The notes beneath the pieces were generated by a model. The model did not search any database and was not told the origin of the DNA. It was given only the letters and a program-made list of their open reading frames with translations. A DNA stretch of 64,000 nucleotides from contig NZ_CP069811.1 of NCBI RefSeq assembly GCF_016894385.1, forward strand, positions 596,501 to 660,500, in the 5' to 3' direction. The translations under genes and the position numbers were made by a program. Below, piece after piece: positions 25,711 through 34,055 of this stretch (its first letter is position 1; the number at the start of each line of letters is the position of its first letter). Source of the DNA: Cupriavidus oxalaticus. GTDB taxonomy: Bacteria; Pseudomonadota; Gammaproteobacteria; Burkholderiales; Burkholderiaceae.

Positions 25711-26724
25711 ATGCAGGCAAATCGTCGTAGTGCGCATCTTCGTCATGCATTGAGACGCCTCGGGGCAGGGTTGCTGGCGGCGGCGGGCGTGGGGCTGCTG
25801 ACCTCGGGCACGGCCTGGGCCGAGGCAGCCTTCCCGAACAAGACCGTGCGCCTGGTGGTGCCATATCCGGCCGGCGGCGCCACCGACGTGCTGGGGCGCG
25901 CGGTCGCGGACGGCCTGGGCAAGGCCTGGAAGCGCCCGGTGGTGGTGGAGAACCGCCCCGGCGCCAGCAGCATGATCGGCTCCGAAGCGGTGGCCCGCGC
26001 CGAGGCCGACGGCCATACCGCGCTGCTGACCATTACCACGCTGGTGCAGGCGCCCAGCCTGTACGCCAAGCCGCCGTTCGACCCGGTCAAGGATTTCGTG
26101 CCGGTATCGGAGCTTGGCACCACCAACCTGGTCTTTGCCGTGCACAGCGCCGTGCCTGCCAACAACATCAAGGAATTCATCGAACTGGTCCGCACCAAGC
26201 CGAAGCAGTTCTCCTACGGCTCGTACGGCACCGGATCGAGCGGCCACCTGTACGGCGAGATCTTCAAGGAATCGGCAAAGCTCGACATGGTGCACGTCTC
26301 GTACAAGGGCGAAGCGCCGGAGCTGAACGACCTGCTCGGCGGCCAGGTGCCGGCCGCCATCATTTCCGTGATGGGCGCCAAGCCGCACAACGCCTCGGGC
26401 CGCCTGCGCGCGCTTGCGGTGACCGGCGCGGCGCGCTCGCCGCAGCTGCCGGATGTGCCGACCTTCCGCGAAGCCGGCGTGGCCGGCATGGACGGCCAGG
26501 GCTGGTTCGGCCTGTTCCTGCCGGCGGCAACGCCGCGCGCGGTGGTGGACAAATACGCCGCCGAGGTCAACCGCATCCTGGCCCAGCCCGAGCTGCGCAA
26601 GCGCATGGGCGAAATGGGGATCGTGCTGACCGGCAGCACGCCCGACGCCTTCGCGCAGACCGTGCAGACCGACTACGCCCGCTGGGGCAAGGTGATCCGC
26701 GTCAACAACATCCGGCTGGACTGA
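25711..26724 (+). CDS. Bug/TctC-type periplasmic solute-binding protein
   Basis: 337 residues from the ATG at 25711 (AAAGGAGACAACAC before it). A long signal peptide (RRSAHLRHALRRLGAG, hydrophobic core, AWA-EAA) precedes the Bug signature FPNKTVRLVVPYPAGGATDV and VVVENRPGASSMIG, with HVSYKGEAPELNDLLGG later. First gene of a five-gene operon that encodes two different Bug proteins around one acyl-CoA ligase. It should deliver or sense the carboxylate that the ligase activates. Confidence 0.92.
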   Translation: MQANRRSAHLRHALRRLGAGLLAAAGVGLLTSGTAWAEAAFPNKTVRLVVPYPAGGATDVLGRAVADGLGKAWKRPVVVENRPGASSMIGSEAVARAEADGHTALLTITTLVQAPSLYAKPPFDPVKDFVPVSELGTTNLVFAVHSAVPANNIKEFIELVRTKPKQFSYGSYGTGSSGHLYGEIFKESAKLDMVHVSYKGEAPELNDLLGGQVPAAIISVMGAKPHNASGRLRALAVTGAARSPQLPDVPTFREAGVAGMDGQGWFGLFLPAATPRAVVDKYAAEVNRILAQPELRKRMGEMGIVLTGSTPDAFAQTVQTDYARWGKVIRVNNIRLD

Positions 26725-26773
26725 TTTCCCGCTTTTTGATTTGAACCGCTTGAACCGCTGACCCCTGCTGCAA

Positions 26774-28501
26774 ATGATGCCTGCTACAAGTACCAACCCG
26801 CCGTTCCGCTCCCCGGCCTGGCCGCCGGGCCTGCCCGCCACGCTGCACACGCCGCGCACCAGCCTGTACTACAACGTCGAGGCCGCCGCGCGTCGCTATC
26901 CGGACAAGGCCGCAATCCAGTACTTCGGCACCGCGATCTCGTACGCGCAGCTGCAGGACGAGATCGAGCGCATGGCCGGCTACCTGCAGCAGGGCTGCGG
27001 CATCCAGCCCGGCGACCGCGTGCTGCTGTTCAGCCAGAACTGCCCGCAGTTCATCATTGCCTACTACGCGATCCTGCGTGCCGAAGGCGTGGTGGTGCCG
27101 GCCAACCCGATGTGGCTGGAGGCCGAGCTGGCACATGTGGTCGCCGACAGCGGCGCGGTCGCCGCCTTCGCCGGCAGCGAGCTGTACCAGTGCCTGTCGC
27201 CGCTGCATGGCCCGGCCTTGCGCCACGTGATCGTGCACGACTACGCCGGCATGCTGCGCGACGACGGCGGCCTGCCGGTGCCGGCATGGCTGCGCGAGCC
27301 CGCGCCGGCGCTGCAGGCGGCGCCCTCCGGCGCGCTGCCGGTGGCATGGGAGTCCGCCAGCGCGGCCGGGCACCGTCCGCTGCCGCACCAGGCCGGCTTC
27401 GACACGCTGTGCATGCTGGCCTACACCTCGGGCACTACCGGCAACCCCAAGGGCTGCATGCATACGCACGGCAGCATGATGACCGCCGCGGTCGGCTCGC
27501 AGATCTGGCGCAGCAGCACGCCGGAGTCAGTGGTGCTGGCGGTGGCGCCGATGTTCCACCTGCTGGGCATGCAGAACTGCATGAATTCGCCGATCTACCT
27601 CGGCGCCACCGTGGTGCTGATGCCGCGCTGGGACCGGGCGCTGGCCGCCGACCTGATCGAGCGCTACCGCGTCTCGGTGTGGGGCGCGCCGCCGGCGATG
27701 ATGGTGGACTTCTTCTCCCAGCCCGGCATTGCGCAGCGCGACCTGTCGAGCCTGGCCTTCCTCGGCGGCGGCGGTGCCGCCATGCCCGACGCGGTCGCCA
27801 ACATGCTGCAGGAGCGCTTCGGCCTGCCCTACGTCGAGGCCTACGGCATGACCGAGACCGCCTCGTTCCTCTTGTCCAACCCGCGCAACAAGCCCAAGCG
27901 CGAATGCCTGGGCATCGCCACCTTCGGGGTCGATGCGCGCGTGATCGACCCGCAGACGCTGGCAGAGCTGCCGCAAGGCCAGACCGGCGAGATCGTCGCG
28001 CATGGCGGCCAGGTGATGCAGGGCTACTGGCGCAACCCCGAGGCCAACGAGGCCTCGTTCGTCGAGCTCGACGGCAAGCGCTTCCTGCGCACCGGCGACC
28101 TGGGCTTCATGGACGAAGAGGGCTACTTCTTCATGCGCGACCGCCTCAAGCGCATGATCAACGCCTCCGGCTTCAAGGTCTGGCCGGCCGAGGTGGAGAA
28201 CCTGCTGTACGGCCACCCCGCCATCCACGAGGCCTGCGTGATCGCCGCGCGCGACGAGCGCCGCGGCGAGACCGTCAAGGCGGTGATCGCGCTGCGCCCC
28301 GAGGCGCGCGGCACCGCCGAGGCCGATCCCGAACGCATCATGGCCTGGTGCCGCGAGCGGCTGGCCGCCTACAAGGTGCCGCGCATCGTCGAGTTCGTCG
28401 AGGCGCTGCCCAAGTCGGGCACCGGCAAGATCCAGTGGCGCGCCTTGCAGGAGCGCGAGATGCAGGAACGCGAGATGCAGGCCGAAGCCCCGCGCCCCTG
28501 A
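26774..28501 (+). CDS. AMP-forming acyl-CoA ligase (ANL superfamily)
   Basis: 575 residues with LAYTSGTTGNPKGCM (P-loop), EAYGMTETASF, FLRTGDLGFMDEEG, MINASGFKVWPAEVENLL and the C-terminal PKSGTGKIQWR with the catalytic lysine. The length and motif spacing fit medium/long-chain or aryl acyl-CoA ligases. It lies 49 bp after the first Bug gene and 36 bp before the second. The C terminus ends with a short repeated EREMQ segment. Substrate is unknown. Confidence 0.92.
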   Translation: MMPATSTNPPFRSPAWPPGLPATLHTPRTSLYYNVEAAARRYPDKAAIQYFGTAISYAQLQDEIERMAGYLQQGCGIQPGDRVLLFSQNCPQFIIAYYAILRAEGVVVPANPMWLEAELAHVVADSGAVAAFAGSELYQCLSPLHGPALRHVIVHDYAGMLRDDGGLPVPAWLREPAPALQAAPSGALPVAWESASAAGHRPLPHQAGFDTLCMLAYTSGTTGNPKGCMHTHGSMMTAAVGSQIWRSSTPESVVLAVAPMFHLLGMQNCMNSPIYLGATVVLMPRWDRALAADLIERYRVSVWGAPPAMMVDFFSQPGIAQRDLSSLAFLGGGGAAMPDAVANMLQERFGLPYVEAYGMTETASFLLSNPRNKPKRECLGIATFGVDARVIDPQTLAELPQGQTGEIVAHGGQVMQGYWRNPEANEASFVELDGKRFLRTGDLGFMDEEGYFFMRDRLKRMINASGFKVWPAEVENLLYGHPAIHEACVIAARDERRGETVKAVIALRPEARGTAEADPERIMAWCRERLAAYKVPRIVEFVEALPKSGTGKIQWRALQEREMQEREMQAEAPRP

Positions 28502-28537
28502 GCGCGCAGCCAAACACAGCACAAAGAGAGACACAGC

Positions 28538-29521
28538 ATGCAGCAAAGCAGACGCAACTGGCTGGCGCAGGCCGGCACCCTGGCCGGCGCGGCCATCCTC
28601 GGCACCACCGGCCAGGCCTTCGCCCAGCAACCGTATCCAAGCAAGCCGATCCGCCTGATCGTGCCGTATCCCGCCGGCGGCGGCACCGATACCGTCGGCC
28701 GCCTGGTCGGCCAGCGCCTGGCCGAGATCCTGGGCCAGCCGGTGGTGGTGGAGAACAAGCCCGGTGCCAGCGGCATGCTCGGCAACGACACCGTCGCCAA
28801 GGCGCCCGCCGACGGCTACACGCTGCTGCTGGCCATCACCGCGATGATCCAGTCGCCCAGCCTGTACAAGCGCATGCCGTACGACGTGGCCAAAGACTTC
28901 ACGCCGGTGTCGCTGATCGCCAAGTCCTCGGACCTGTTCGTCGTGCCCAACCGCGTGCCGGCCAGCAACATGCGCGAGTTCCTGGCGCTGGCCAAGTCCG
29001 GCAAGCTCAGCTACGGCTCCTACGGCAACGGCACCTCGTCGCACCTGCATGGCGAGCTGCTGCGCCAGCAGGCCGGCATCGACATGGCCCATATCCCGTA
29101 CAAGGGCGCCGCGCCGCTGATGAGCGACGTGCTCGGCGGACAGGTGGATTCGGCCTTCGTCGACGTGACCTCGGCCAATCCCTACCTGGGCAGCAACAAG
29201 TTCAAGATCCTCGGCATCACCGGCAGCCAGCGCTACAAGGCGCTGCCCAATGTGCCGACCTTTGCCGAGCTGGGTTTGAAGGGCTTCGAGCCGAACGGCT
29301 GGTTCGGTCTGTTCCTGCCGGCCGGCGCGCCCAAGGACGTGACCGCCAGGCTGGCGGCCGAGACCGCGCGCATCGTGAAACTGCCCGAGGTCTCGCAGAA
29401 GCTGGCCGGCATGGGCCTGCAGCCGGTCGGCTCGACCCCGCAGGAGCTGGCCGAGGTGGTCAGCAGCGATATGCCCAAGTGGGCCAGGATCGTGCGCGAC
29501 GCCAACATCCAGCTCGACTGA
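28538..29521 (+). CDS. Bug/TctC-type periplasmic solute-binding protein, twin-arginine-like leader
   Basis: 327 residues. The leader MQQSRRNWLAQAGTLAGAA has an SRRNWL twin-arginine-like motif, so export by Tat is possible. The mature part starts YPSKPIRLIVPYPAGGGTDT and contains VVVENKPGASGMLG and HIPYKGAAPLMSDVLGG. It is only moderately similar to the first Bug protein of the same operon, so this is not a recent tandem copy. AAAGAGAG precedes the ATG. Confidence 0.92.
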   Translation: MQQSRRNWLAQAGTLAGAAILGTTGQAFAQQPYPSKPIRLIVPYPAGGGTDTVGRLVGQRLAEILGQPVVVENKPGASGMLGNDTVAKAPADGYTLLLAITAMIQSPSLYKRMPYDVAKDFTPVSLIAKSSDLFVVPNRVPASNMREFLALAKSGKLSYGSYGNGTSSHLHGELLRQQAGIDMAHIPYKGAAPLMSDVLGGQVDSAFVDVTSANPYLGSNKFKILGITGSQRYKALPNVPTFAELGLKGFEPNGWFGLFLPAGAPKDVTARLAAETARIVKLPEVSQKLAGMGLQPVGSTPQELAEVVSSDMPKWARIVRDANIQLD

Positions 29522-29553
29522 GCGCCCACGGCACCGCATACCGGAGTCTATCC

Positions 29554-30333
29554 ATGGAAACCATCCGCTTTGCTATCGAAGACGGCATCGCCACCCTGAC
29601 CCTGAACTACCCTGAGCGCAAGAACGCGCTGTCGATCCCGATGCGCGGCGAAATCGGCGAAGCCATCCGCCAGGTGCGTGCCGACGAGAGCGTGCGCGCG
29701 CTGATCCTGACCGGCGCCGGCACCGACTTCTGCTCGGGCGGCGACATCAGCTCGATGCAGGTCGAGATCGACGCGCCGCAGGGCCGCCGCCGGCTGCAGC
29801 AGGCGCACGGCTGGCTGGAAGACCTGATCCAGCTCGACGTGCCGGTCATTGCCGCCGTCAACGGCGCGGCCTACGGTGCCGGCTTCAGCCTGGCGCTGAC
29901 CGCCGACATCATCCTGGCCACGCCGCGGGCGCGCTTCGGGCTGCCGTTCCTGCGCATGGGCCTGATTCCAGACTGTGGCGTCTTCTACACCTTGCCGCGG
30001 ATGATCGGCCTGCAGCGCGCCAAGGCGCTGATGTTCTCGATGCGCGAACTCAATGCCGAGGCCGCGCAAGACCTTGGCATCGTCATGGAAATCGTGTCGG
30101 AAGAAAGCCTGGCCGGTCGCGCGCAGGCGCTGGCGCGCGCCTTCACCGAGGCCTCGCCGGTCGCGGTGGGCCTGACCAAGCAGGCGCTGAACGCGTCGCT
30201 CAACCAGGACCTGCACACCATGCTGGCGATGGAAGCGGACGGACAGGGCATCGCCTTTTCCACCGGCTACCGCCGCGAGGCGGTCGACCGCTTCATGGCC
30301 AAGCAGCCGCTGCGCTACCGCTGGCCTGACTGA
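29554..30333 (+). CDS. Crotonase-fold protein, isomerase-type (PaaG-like) active site
   Basis: 259 residues from the ATG at 29554. The oxyanion-hole segment is AAVNGAAYGAGFSLAL. The two catalytic Glu residues of enoyl-CoA hydratase are replaced: the first position is S112 (GAGFSLAL) and the second is F132 (FGLPFLRMG). Instead D140 in GLIPDCG sits where PaaG-type isomerases carry their catalytic Asp. It is therefore more likely an enoyl-CoA isomerase or related enzyme than a hydratase. It lies between the second Bug gene (32 bp) and an ACAD gene in the same operon. Confidence 0.87.
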   Translation: METIRFAIEDGIATLTLNYPERKNALSIPMRGEIGEAIRQVRADESVRALILTGAGTDFCSGGDISSMQVEIDAPQGRRRLQQAHGWLEDLIQLDVPVIAAVNGAAYGAGFSLALTADIILATPRARFGLPFLRMGLIPDCGVFYTLPRMIGLQRAKALMFSMRELNAEAAQDLGIVMEIVSEESLAGRAQALARAFTEASPVAVGLTKQALNASLNQDLHTMLAMEADGQGIAFSTGYRREAVDRFMAKQPLRYRWPD

Positions 30334-30450
30334 GCACTGCTGACATGCTGCTCTGCAGCATGTCGTCTCACCGTTTACGTATACAGCCAGGCCGCGCCTG
30401 ACGTCGCTTGCCTCTGTCGATTACTCGTTTACTCTCCTATCCGCACACCT

Positions 30451-31638
30451 ATGGCATCCCAACCCCAACATGCGGCGCCCGCCGCACGCCAGATTCCCTG
30501 GATGACCGAAGACCTAGAAATGTTCCAGGACACCGTACGCCGCTTTATCGAGCGCGAGCTGGCACCGAACGAAGCGCGCTGGGCCGCGCAGGGCTACATT
30601 GACCGCGACGTGTGGCGCCGCGCCGGCCAGGCCGGCCTGCTGTGCGCCAGCATCCCCGAAGAGTACGGCGGCGGCGGCGGCAACTTTGCGCATGAAGCCG
30701 TGATCACGCGCGAGATGGCGCGCGCCATCTTCACCAGCCTGGGCAACAACGTGCACAGCGGCATCGTGGCACATTACCTGCTCAACTACGGCACCGAAGC
30801 GCAGAAGAAGAAATGGCTGCCGCAGATGGCCAGCGGCGAAATGGTCGCGGCCATCGCCATGTCGGAACCCGGCGCCGGCTCGGACCTCAAATCGGTACGC
30901 ACCCGTGCGGTGCGCGAAAAGACCGCCAATGGAGACTGCTATCGCATAAACGGTGCAAAGACGTTTATTACGAACGGTTACCACGCCGACCTCGTGTGCC
31001 TGGTTGCCAAGACCGATCCGGAAGCCGGCTCGCGCGGCGTCTCGCTGATCATGATCGAGACGCGCGACCTCGAGGGATTCCGCCGCGGCCGCATCCTCGA
31101 GAAGATCGGGCAGAAGGGCCAGGACACCGCCGAGCTGTTCTTCGACGACGTGCTGGTGCCATGCGAGAACCTGCTCGGCGAGCAGGAAGGGCAGGGTTTT
31201 TACCAACTGATGCAGCAGCTGCCGCAGGAGCGGATGATCATCGCGCTGGGCGCGACCGCATCGATGCATCGCGCGATCGAGCTCACCACCGAATACGTGC
31301 GCGAGCGCAAGGTCTTCGGGCAGGCGCTGGCCGACCTGCAGAACACCCGCTTCCGCCTGGCCGAGTGCAAGACCGAGGCGACCATCGCCGCTACCTTCGT
31401 CGACGACTGCATGATGCGCCTGATGGCGGGTACGCTGGATGCCGCGACCGCCGCGATGGCCAAGTGGTGGTGCACGCAAAAGAATTGCGAGATCATCGAC
31501 GAGTGCCTGCAGTTGCACGGCGGCTACGGCTACATGCTGGAATATCCGATCGCGCGCATGTACGCCAACGCACGCGTGGGCAAGATCTACGGCGGCTCCA
31601 ACGAAATCATGAAAGAGCTGGTGGCGCGCACGCTCTGA
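30451..31638 (+). CDS. Acyl-CoA dehydrogenase
   Basis: 395 residues, full length: MSEPGAGSDLKSVRTRAV, INGAKTFITNGYHADL, and the C-terminal LQLHGGYGYMLEYPIARMYANARVGKIYGGSNEIMKELVARTL region with the Glu near the FAD ring. It is closest in pattern to long-chain or isovaleryl-type ACADs. It is last in the Bug/ligase operon after a 117-bp gap and is followed by a strong hairpin. Together with the ligase and the isomerase it gives the first steps of a beta-oxidation-like route. Confidence 0.9.
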   Translation: MASQPQHAAPAARQIPWMTEDLEMFQDTVRRFIERELAPNEARWAAQGYIDRDVWRRAGQAGLLCASIPEEYGGGGGNFAHEAVITREMARAIFTSLGNNVHSGIVAHYLLNYGTEAQKKKWLPQMASGEMVAAIAMSEPGAGSDLKSVRTRAVREKTANGDCYRINGAKTFITNGYHADLVCLVAKTDPEAGSRGVSLIMIETRDLEGFRRGRILEKIGQKGQDTAELFFDDVLVPCENLLGEQEGQGFYQLMQQLPQERMIIALGATASMHRAIELTTEYVRERKVFGQALADLQNTRFRLAECKTEATIAATFVDDCMMRLMAGTLDAATAAMAKWWCTQKNCEIIDECLQLHGGYGYMLEYPIARMYANARVGKIYGGSNEIMKELVARTL

Positions 31639-32095
31639 TGGCCGCGCGCAGTGCTTGCTGCTATCAGCACTCCGCTTATGCTGATGCGCGCCTAAGCTAA
31701 TTCTGAAACCAACACCAAAGCCGGCACCTGTGCCGGCTTTGGTGTCTCCGGTTACAAAACCGGCTGTGCACGGATCTGTGGAAAGGTGTAAGGTTTGTCA
31801 CAAGCATGGTCAATGGCCCGTCGCGCGCGGGGTGCGGCACCGGGATGAAATATCAGCCAAAAGCTGACAGCGCCACCAGCGGAATCAGGCAATAAATGCA
31901 GCGTGGAAACCAGCGTTGCATCGACGCAAGATTCGTCAACTCGGACTCCACCATCGCCGTTATTTGACTATGATGAAGTAAAGTCTTCGCAACATTCACC
32001 GGTCGTCAAGCCGGGGTGGCGAACCACGGAACTTGCGAAGTCTTGAAGGGTAGAACTACCTTCGCCTCGGATGTGAACTCTGACGGGAGTGAGGT
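31639..32095 (+). promoter_or_regulatory. Long leader/promoter region of the prkA module
   Basis: 457 bp without a gene. After a strong terminator-like hairpin and a small CCGGTT/AACCGG stem, the region becomes less GC-rich towards prkA. An imperfect 12-bp inverted repeat, AAGTCTTCGCAA at 31981-31992 and TTGCGAAGTCTT at 32033-32044, flanks 40 bp close to the gene and could fold in the transcript. A TGGAA...TTGCA stretch near 31921-31937 resembles a sigma-54 site but its spacing is one base too long. Confidence 0.45.
31713..31744 (+). terminator. Terminator-like hairpin after the ACAD gene
   Basis: CACCAAAGCCGGCA-CCTG-TGCCGGCTTTGGTG, a perfect 14-bp stem with a four-base loop, 75 bp after the ACAD stop. 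Only TCT follows, so the T run is weak. Confidence 0.7.
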
Positions 32096-34018
32096 ATGGA
32101 CATTTTCGGCCATTACGCTACGCGCTTCGAAGCCCGCAAGGAAGAGGAATACTCCATCCAGGAATATCTGGAGATCTGCAAGAAGGATCCCACTGCCTAC
32201 GCGACCGCCGCCGAGCGCATGCTCGCCGCGATCGGCCAGCCGGAACTGGTGGATACCCACCATGATCCGCGGCTGTCCCGGCTGTTCTTCAACAAGGTCA
32301 TCCGGATCTATCCGGCCTTCCGCGATTTCTACGGCATGGAGGACACGATCGAGCAGATCGTCTCGTTCTTCAAGCACGCCGCGCAGGGCCTGGAAGAACG
32401 CAAGCAGATCCTGTATCTGCTCGGGCCTCCCGGCGGCGGCAAGTCCTCGCTCGCGGAGAAGCTCAAGGCGTTGATGGAGCAGATCCCCATCTATGCGCTG
32501 AAAGGTTCGCCGATCCACGAGTCGCCCCTGGGTCTGTTCTCGCCGGAAGAAGACGGCAAGATCCTGGAAGAGGACTACGGCATCCCGATCCGCTACCTGA
32601 ACACGATTGCCTCGCCATGGGCAGTCAAGCGCCTGCACGAGTTCAACGGCGACATCACCAAGTTCAAGGTGGTGAAGCTGCGCCCGTCGGTGCTGTCGCA
32701 GATCGCGATCTCGAAGACCGAGCCGGGCGACGAGAACAACCAGGACATCTCGTCGCTGGTGGGCAAGGTGGACATCCGCAAGCTCGAGGACTTCCCGCAG
32801 GATGATCCGGATGCGTACTCGTATTCCGGTGGGCTGTGCCTGGCCAACCGCGGCCTGCTCGAGTTCGTCGAAATGTTCAAGGCGCCGATCAAGGTGCTGC
32901 ACCCGCTGCTGACCGCGACCCAGGAAGGCAACTACAAGGGCACGGAAGGCTTCGGCGCGATCCCGTTCGACGGCATCATCCTGGCGCACTCGAACGAGGC
33001 GGAGTGGACCACCTTCAAGTCGGACAAGAACAACGAGGCATTCCTGGACCGTATCTATATCGTCAAGGTGCCGTACGTGCTGCGCGTGTCCGACGAGGTG
33101 AAGATCTACGACAAGCTGCTGCGCTGCAGTTCGCTGTCGGCCGCGCCGTGCGCGCCGAACACGCTGAAGATGATGGCGCAGTTCGCGGTGCTGACGCGGA
33201 TCAAGGAGCCCGAGAACTCCAACGTCTTCTCGAAGATGCGCGTCTACGACGGCGAAAGCCTGAAGGACGTGGACCCGAAGGCGAAGTCGTATCAGGAGTA
33301 CCGCGACTACGCCGGCATCGACGAGGGCATGAACGGGCTGTCGACGCGCTTTGCATTCAAGGTCCTGTCCAAGGTCTTCAACTTCGACAATACCGAAGTG
33401 GCGGCCAACCCGGTGCACCTGCTGTATGTGCTCGAGCAGCAGATCGAGCGCGAGCAGTTCCCGCCGGAACAGGAAGCCAAGCTGCTGGCGCACATCAAGG
33501 AGTACCTGACCACGCCGTTCGTGGAGTTCATCGGCAAGGAGATCCAGACCGCTTACCTGGAGTCCTACTCCGAATATGGCCAGAACATCTTCGACCGCTA
33601 TGTGGTGTTCGCCGACCTGTGGATCCAGGACCAGGAGTACCGCGATCCCAACACCGGCGAAATCCTCGACCGCAACGCGCTGAACGACGAGCTGGAGAAA
33701 GTGGAAAAACCGGCGGGTATCTCGAACCCCAAGGACTTCCGCAACGAGATCGTCAACTTCGTGCTGCGGGCGCGGGCCAACAACAGCGGCAAGAACCCGG
33801 TCTGGACCAGCTATGAAAAGCTGCGGATGGTGATCGAGAAGCGCATGTTCTCCACCACGGAGGACCTGCTGCCGGTGATCTCGTTCAACGCCAAGTCTTC
33901 GCGCGAAGACCAGGACAAGCACGAGAACTTCGTCAACCGCATGGTCGAGAAGGGGTACACGCCCAAGCAAGTGAGACTTCTGGTGGAGTGGTATCTGCGC
34001 GTAAGAAAATCATCGTAA
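32096..34018 (+). CDS. prkA: PrkA family serine protein kinase
   Basis: 640 residues, the usual length. The N-terminal AAA domain has the Walker A LLGPPGGGKSSLAEKL (about residues 109-124); the PrkA C-terminal kinase-like domain follows. E. coli YeaG and B. subtilis PrkA are the reference members; they act in nutrient stress, stationary phase or sporulation. The gene heads the conserved three-gene module with DUF444 (37 bp gap) and SpoVR-type genes. GGGAGTGAGG lies before the ATG. Confidence 0.96.
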   Translation: MDIFGHYATRFEARKEEEYSIQEYLEICKKDPTAYATAAERMLAAIGQPELVDTHHDPRLSRLFFNKVIRIYPAFRDFYGMEDTIEQIVSFFKHAAQGLEERKQILYLLGPPGGGKSSLAEKLKALMEQIPIYALKGSPIHESPLGLFSPEEDGKILEEDYGIPIRYLNTIASPWAVKRLHEFNGDITKFKVVKLRPSVLSQIAISKTEPGDENNQDISSLVGKVDIRKLEDFPQDDPDAYSYSGGLCLANRGLLEFVEMFKAPIKVLHPLLTATQEGNYKGTEGFGAIPFDGIILAHSNEAEWTTFKSDKNNEAFLDRIYIVKVPYVLRVSDEVKIYDKLLRCSSLSAAPCAPNTLKMMAQFAVLTRIKEPENSNVFSKMRVYDGESLKDVDPKAKSYQEYRDYAGIDEGMNGLSTRFAFKVLSKVFNFDNTEVAANPVHLLYVLEQQIEREQFPPEQEAKLLAHIKEYLTTPFVEFIGKEIQTAYLESYSEYGQNIFDRYVVFADLWIQDQEYRDPNTGEILDRNALNDELEKVEKPAGISNPKDFRNEIVNFVLRARANNSGKNPVWTSYEKLRMVIEKRMFSTTEDLLPVISFNAKSSREDQDKHENFVNRMVEKGYTPKQVRLLVEWYLRVRKSS

Positions 34019-34055
34019 CGGCGCCGCGGAAGCAGTCTCTCAACGAGGGCAACAT

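Noticed and set aside
27112..30333. A 1073-codon open frame spanning the ligase, Bug and crotonase-fold genes
   Set aside because: Its first ~800 codons are out of frame with three well-supported genes and read as Arg/Ala-rich high-GC shadow. Only the last part, in frame with the crotonase-fold gene, is real.
31921..31937. Sigma-54 promoter (TGGAA...TTGCA) before prkA
   Set aside because: The GG-GC spacing is eleven bases rather than ten, and the -24 box is weak, so I do not call it.
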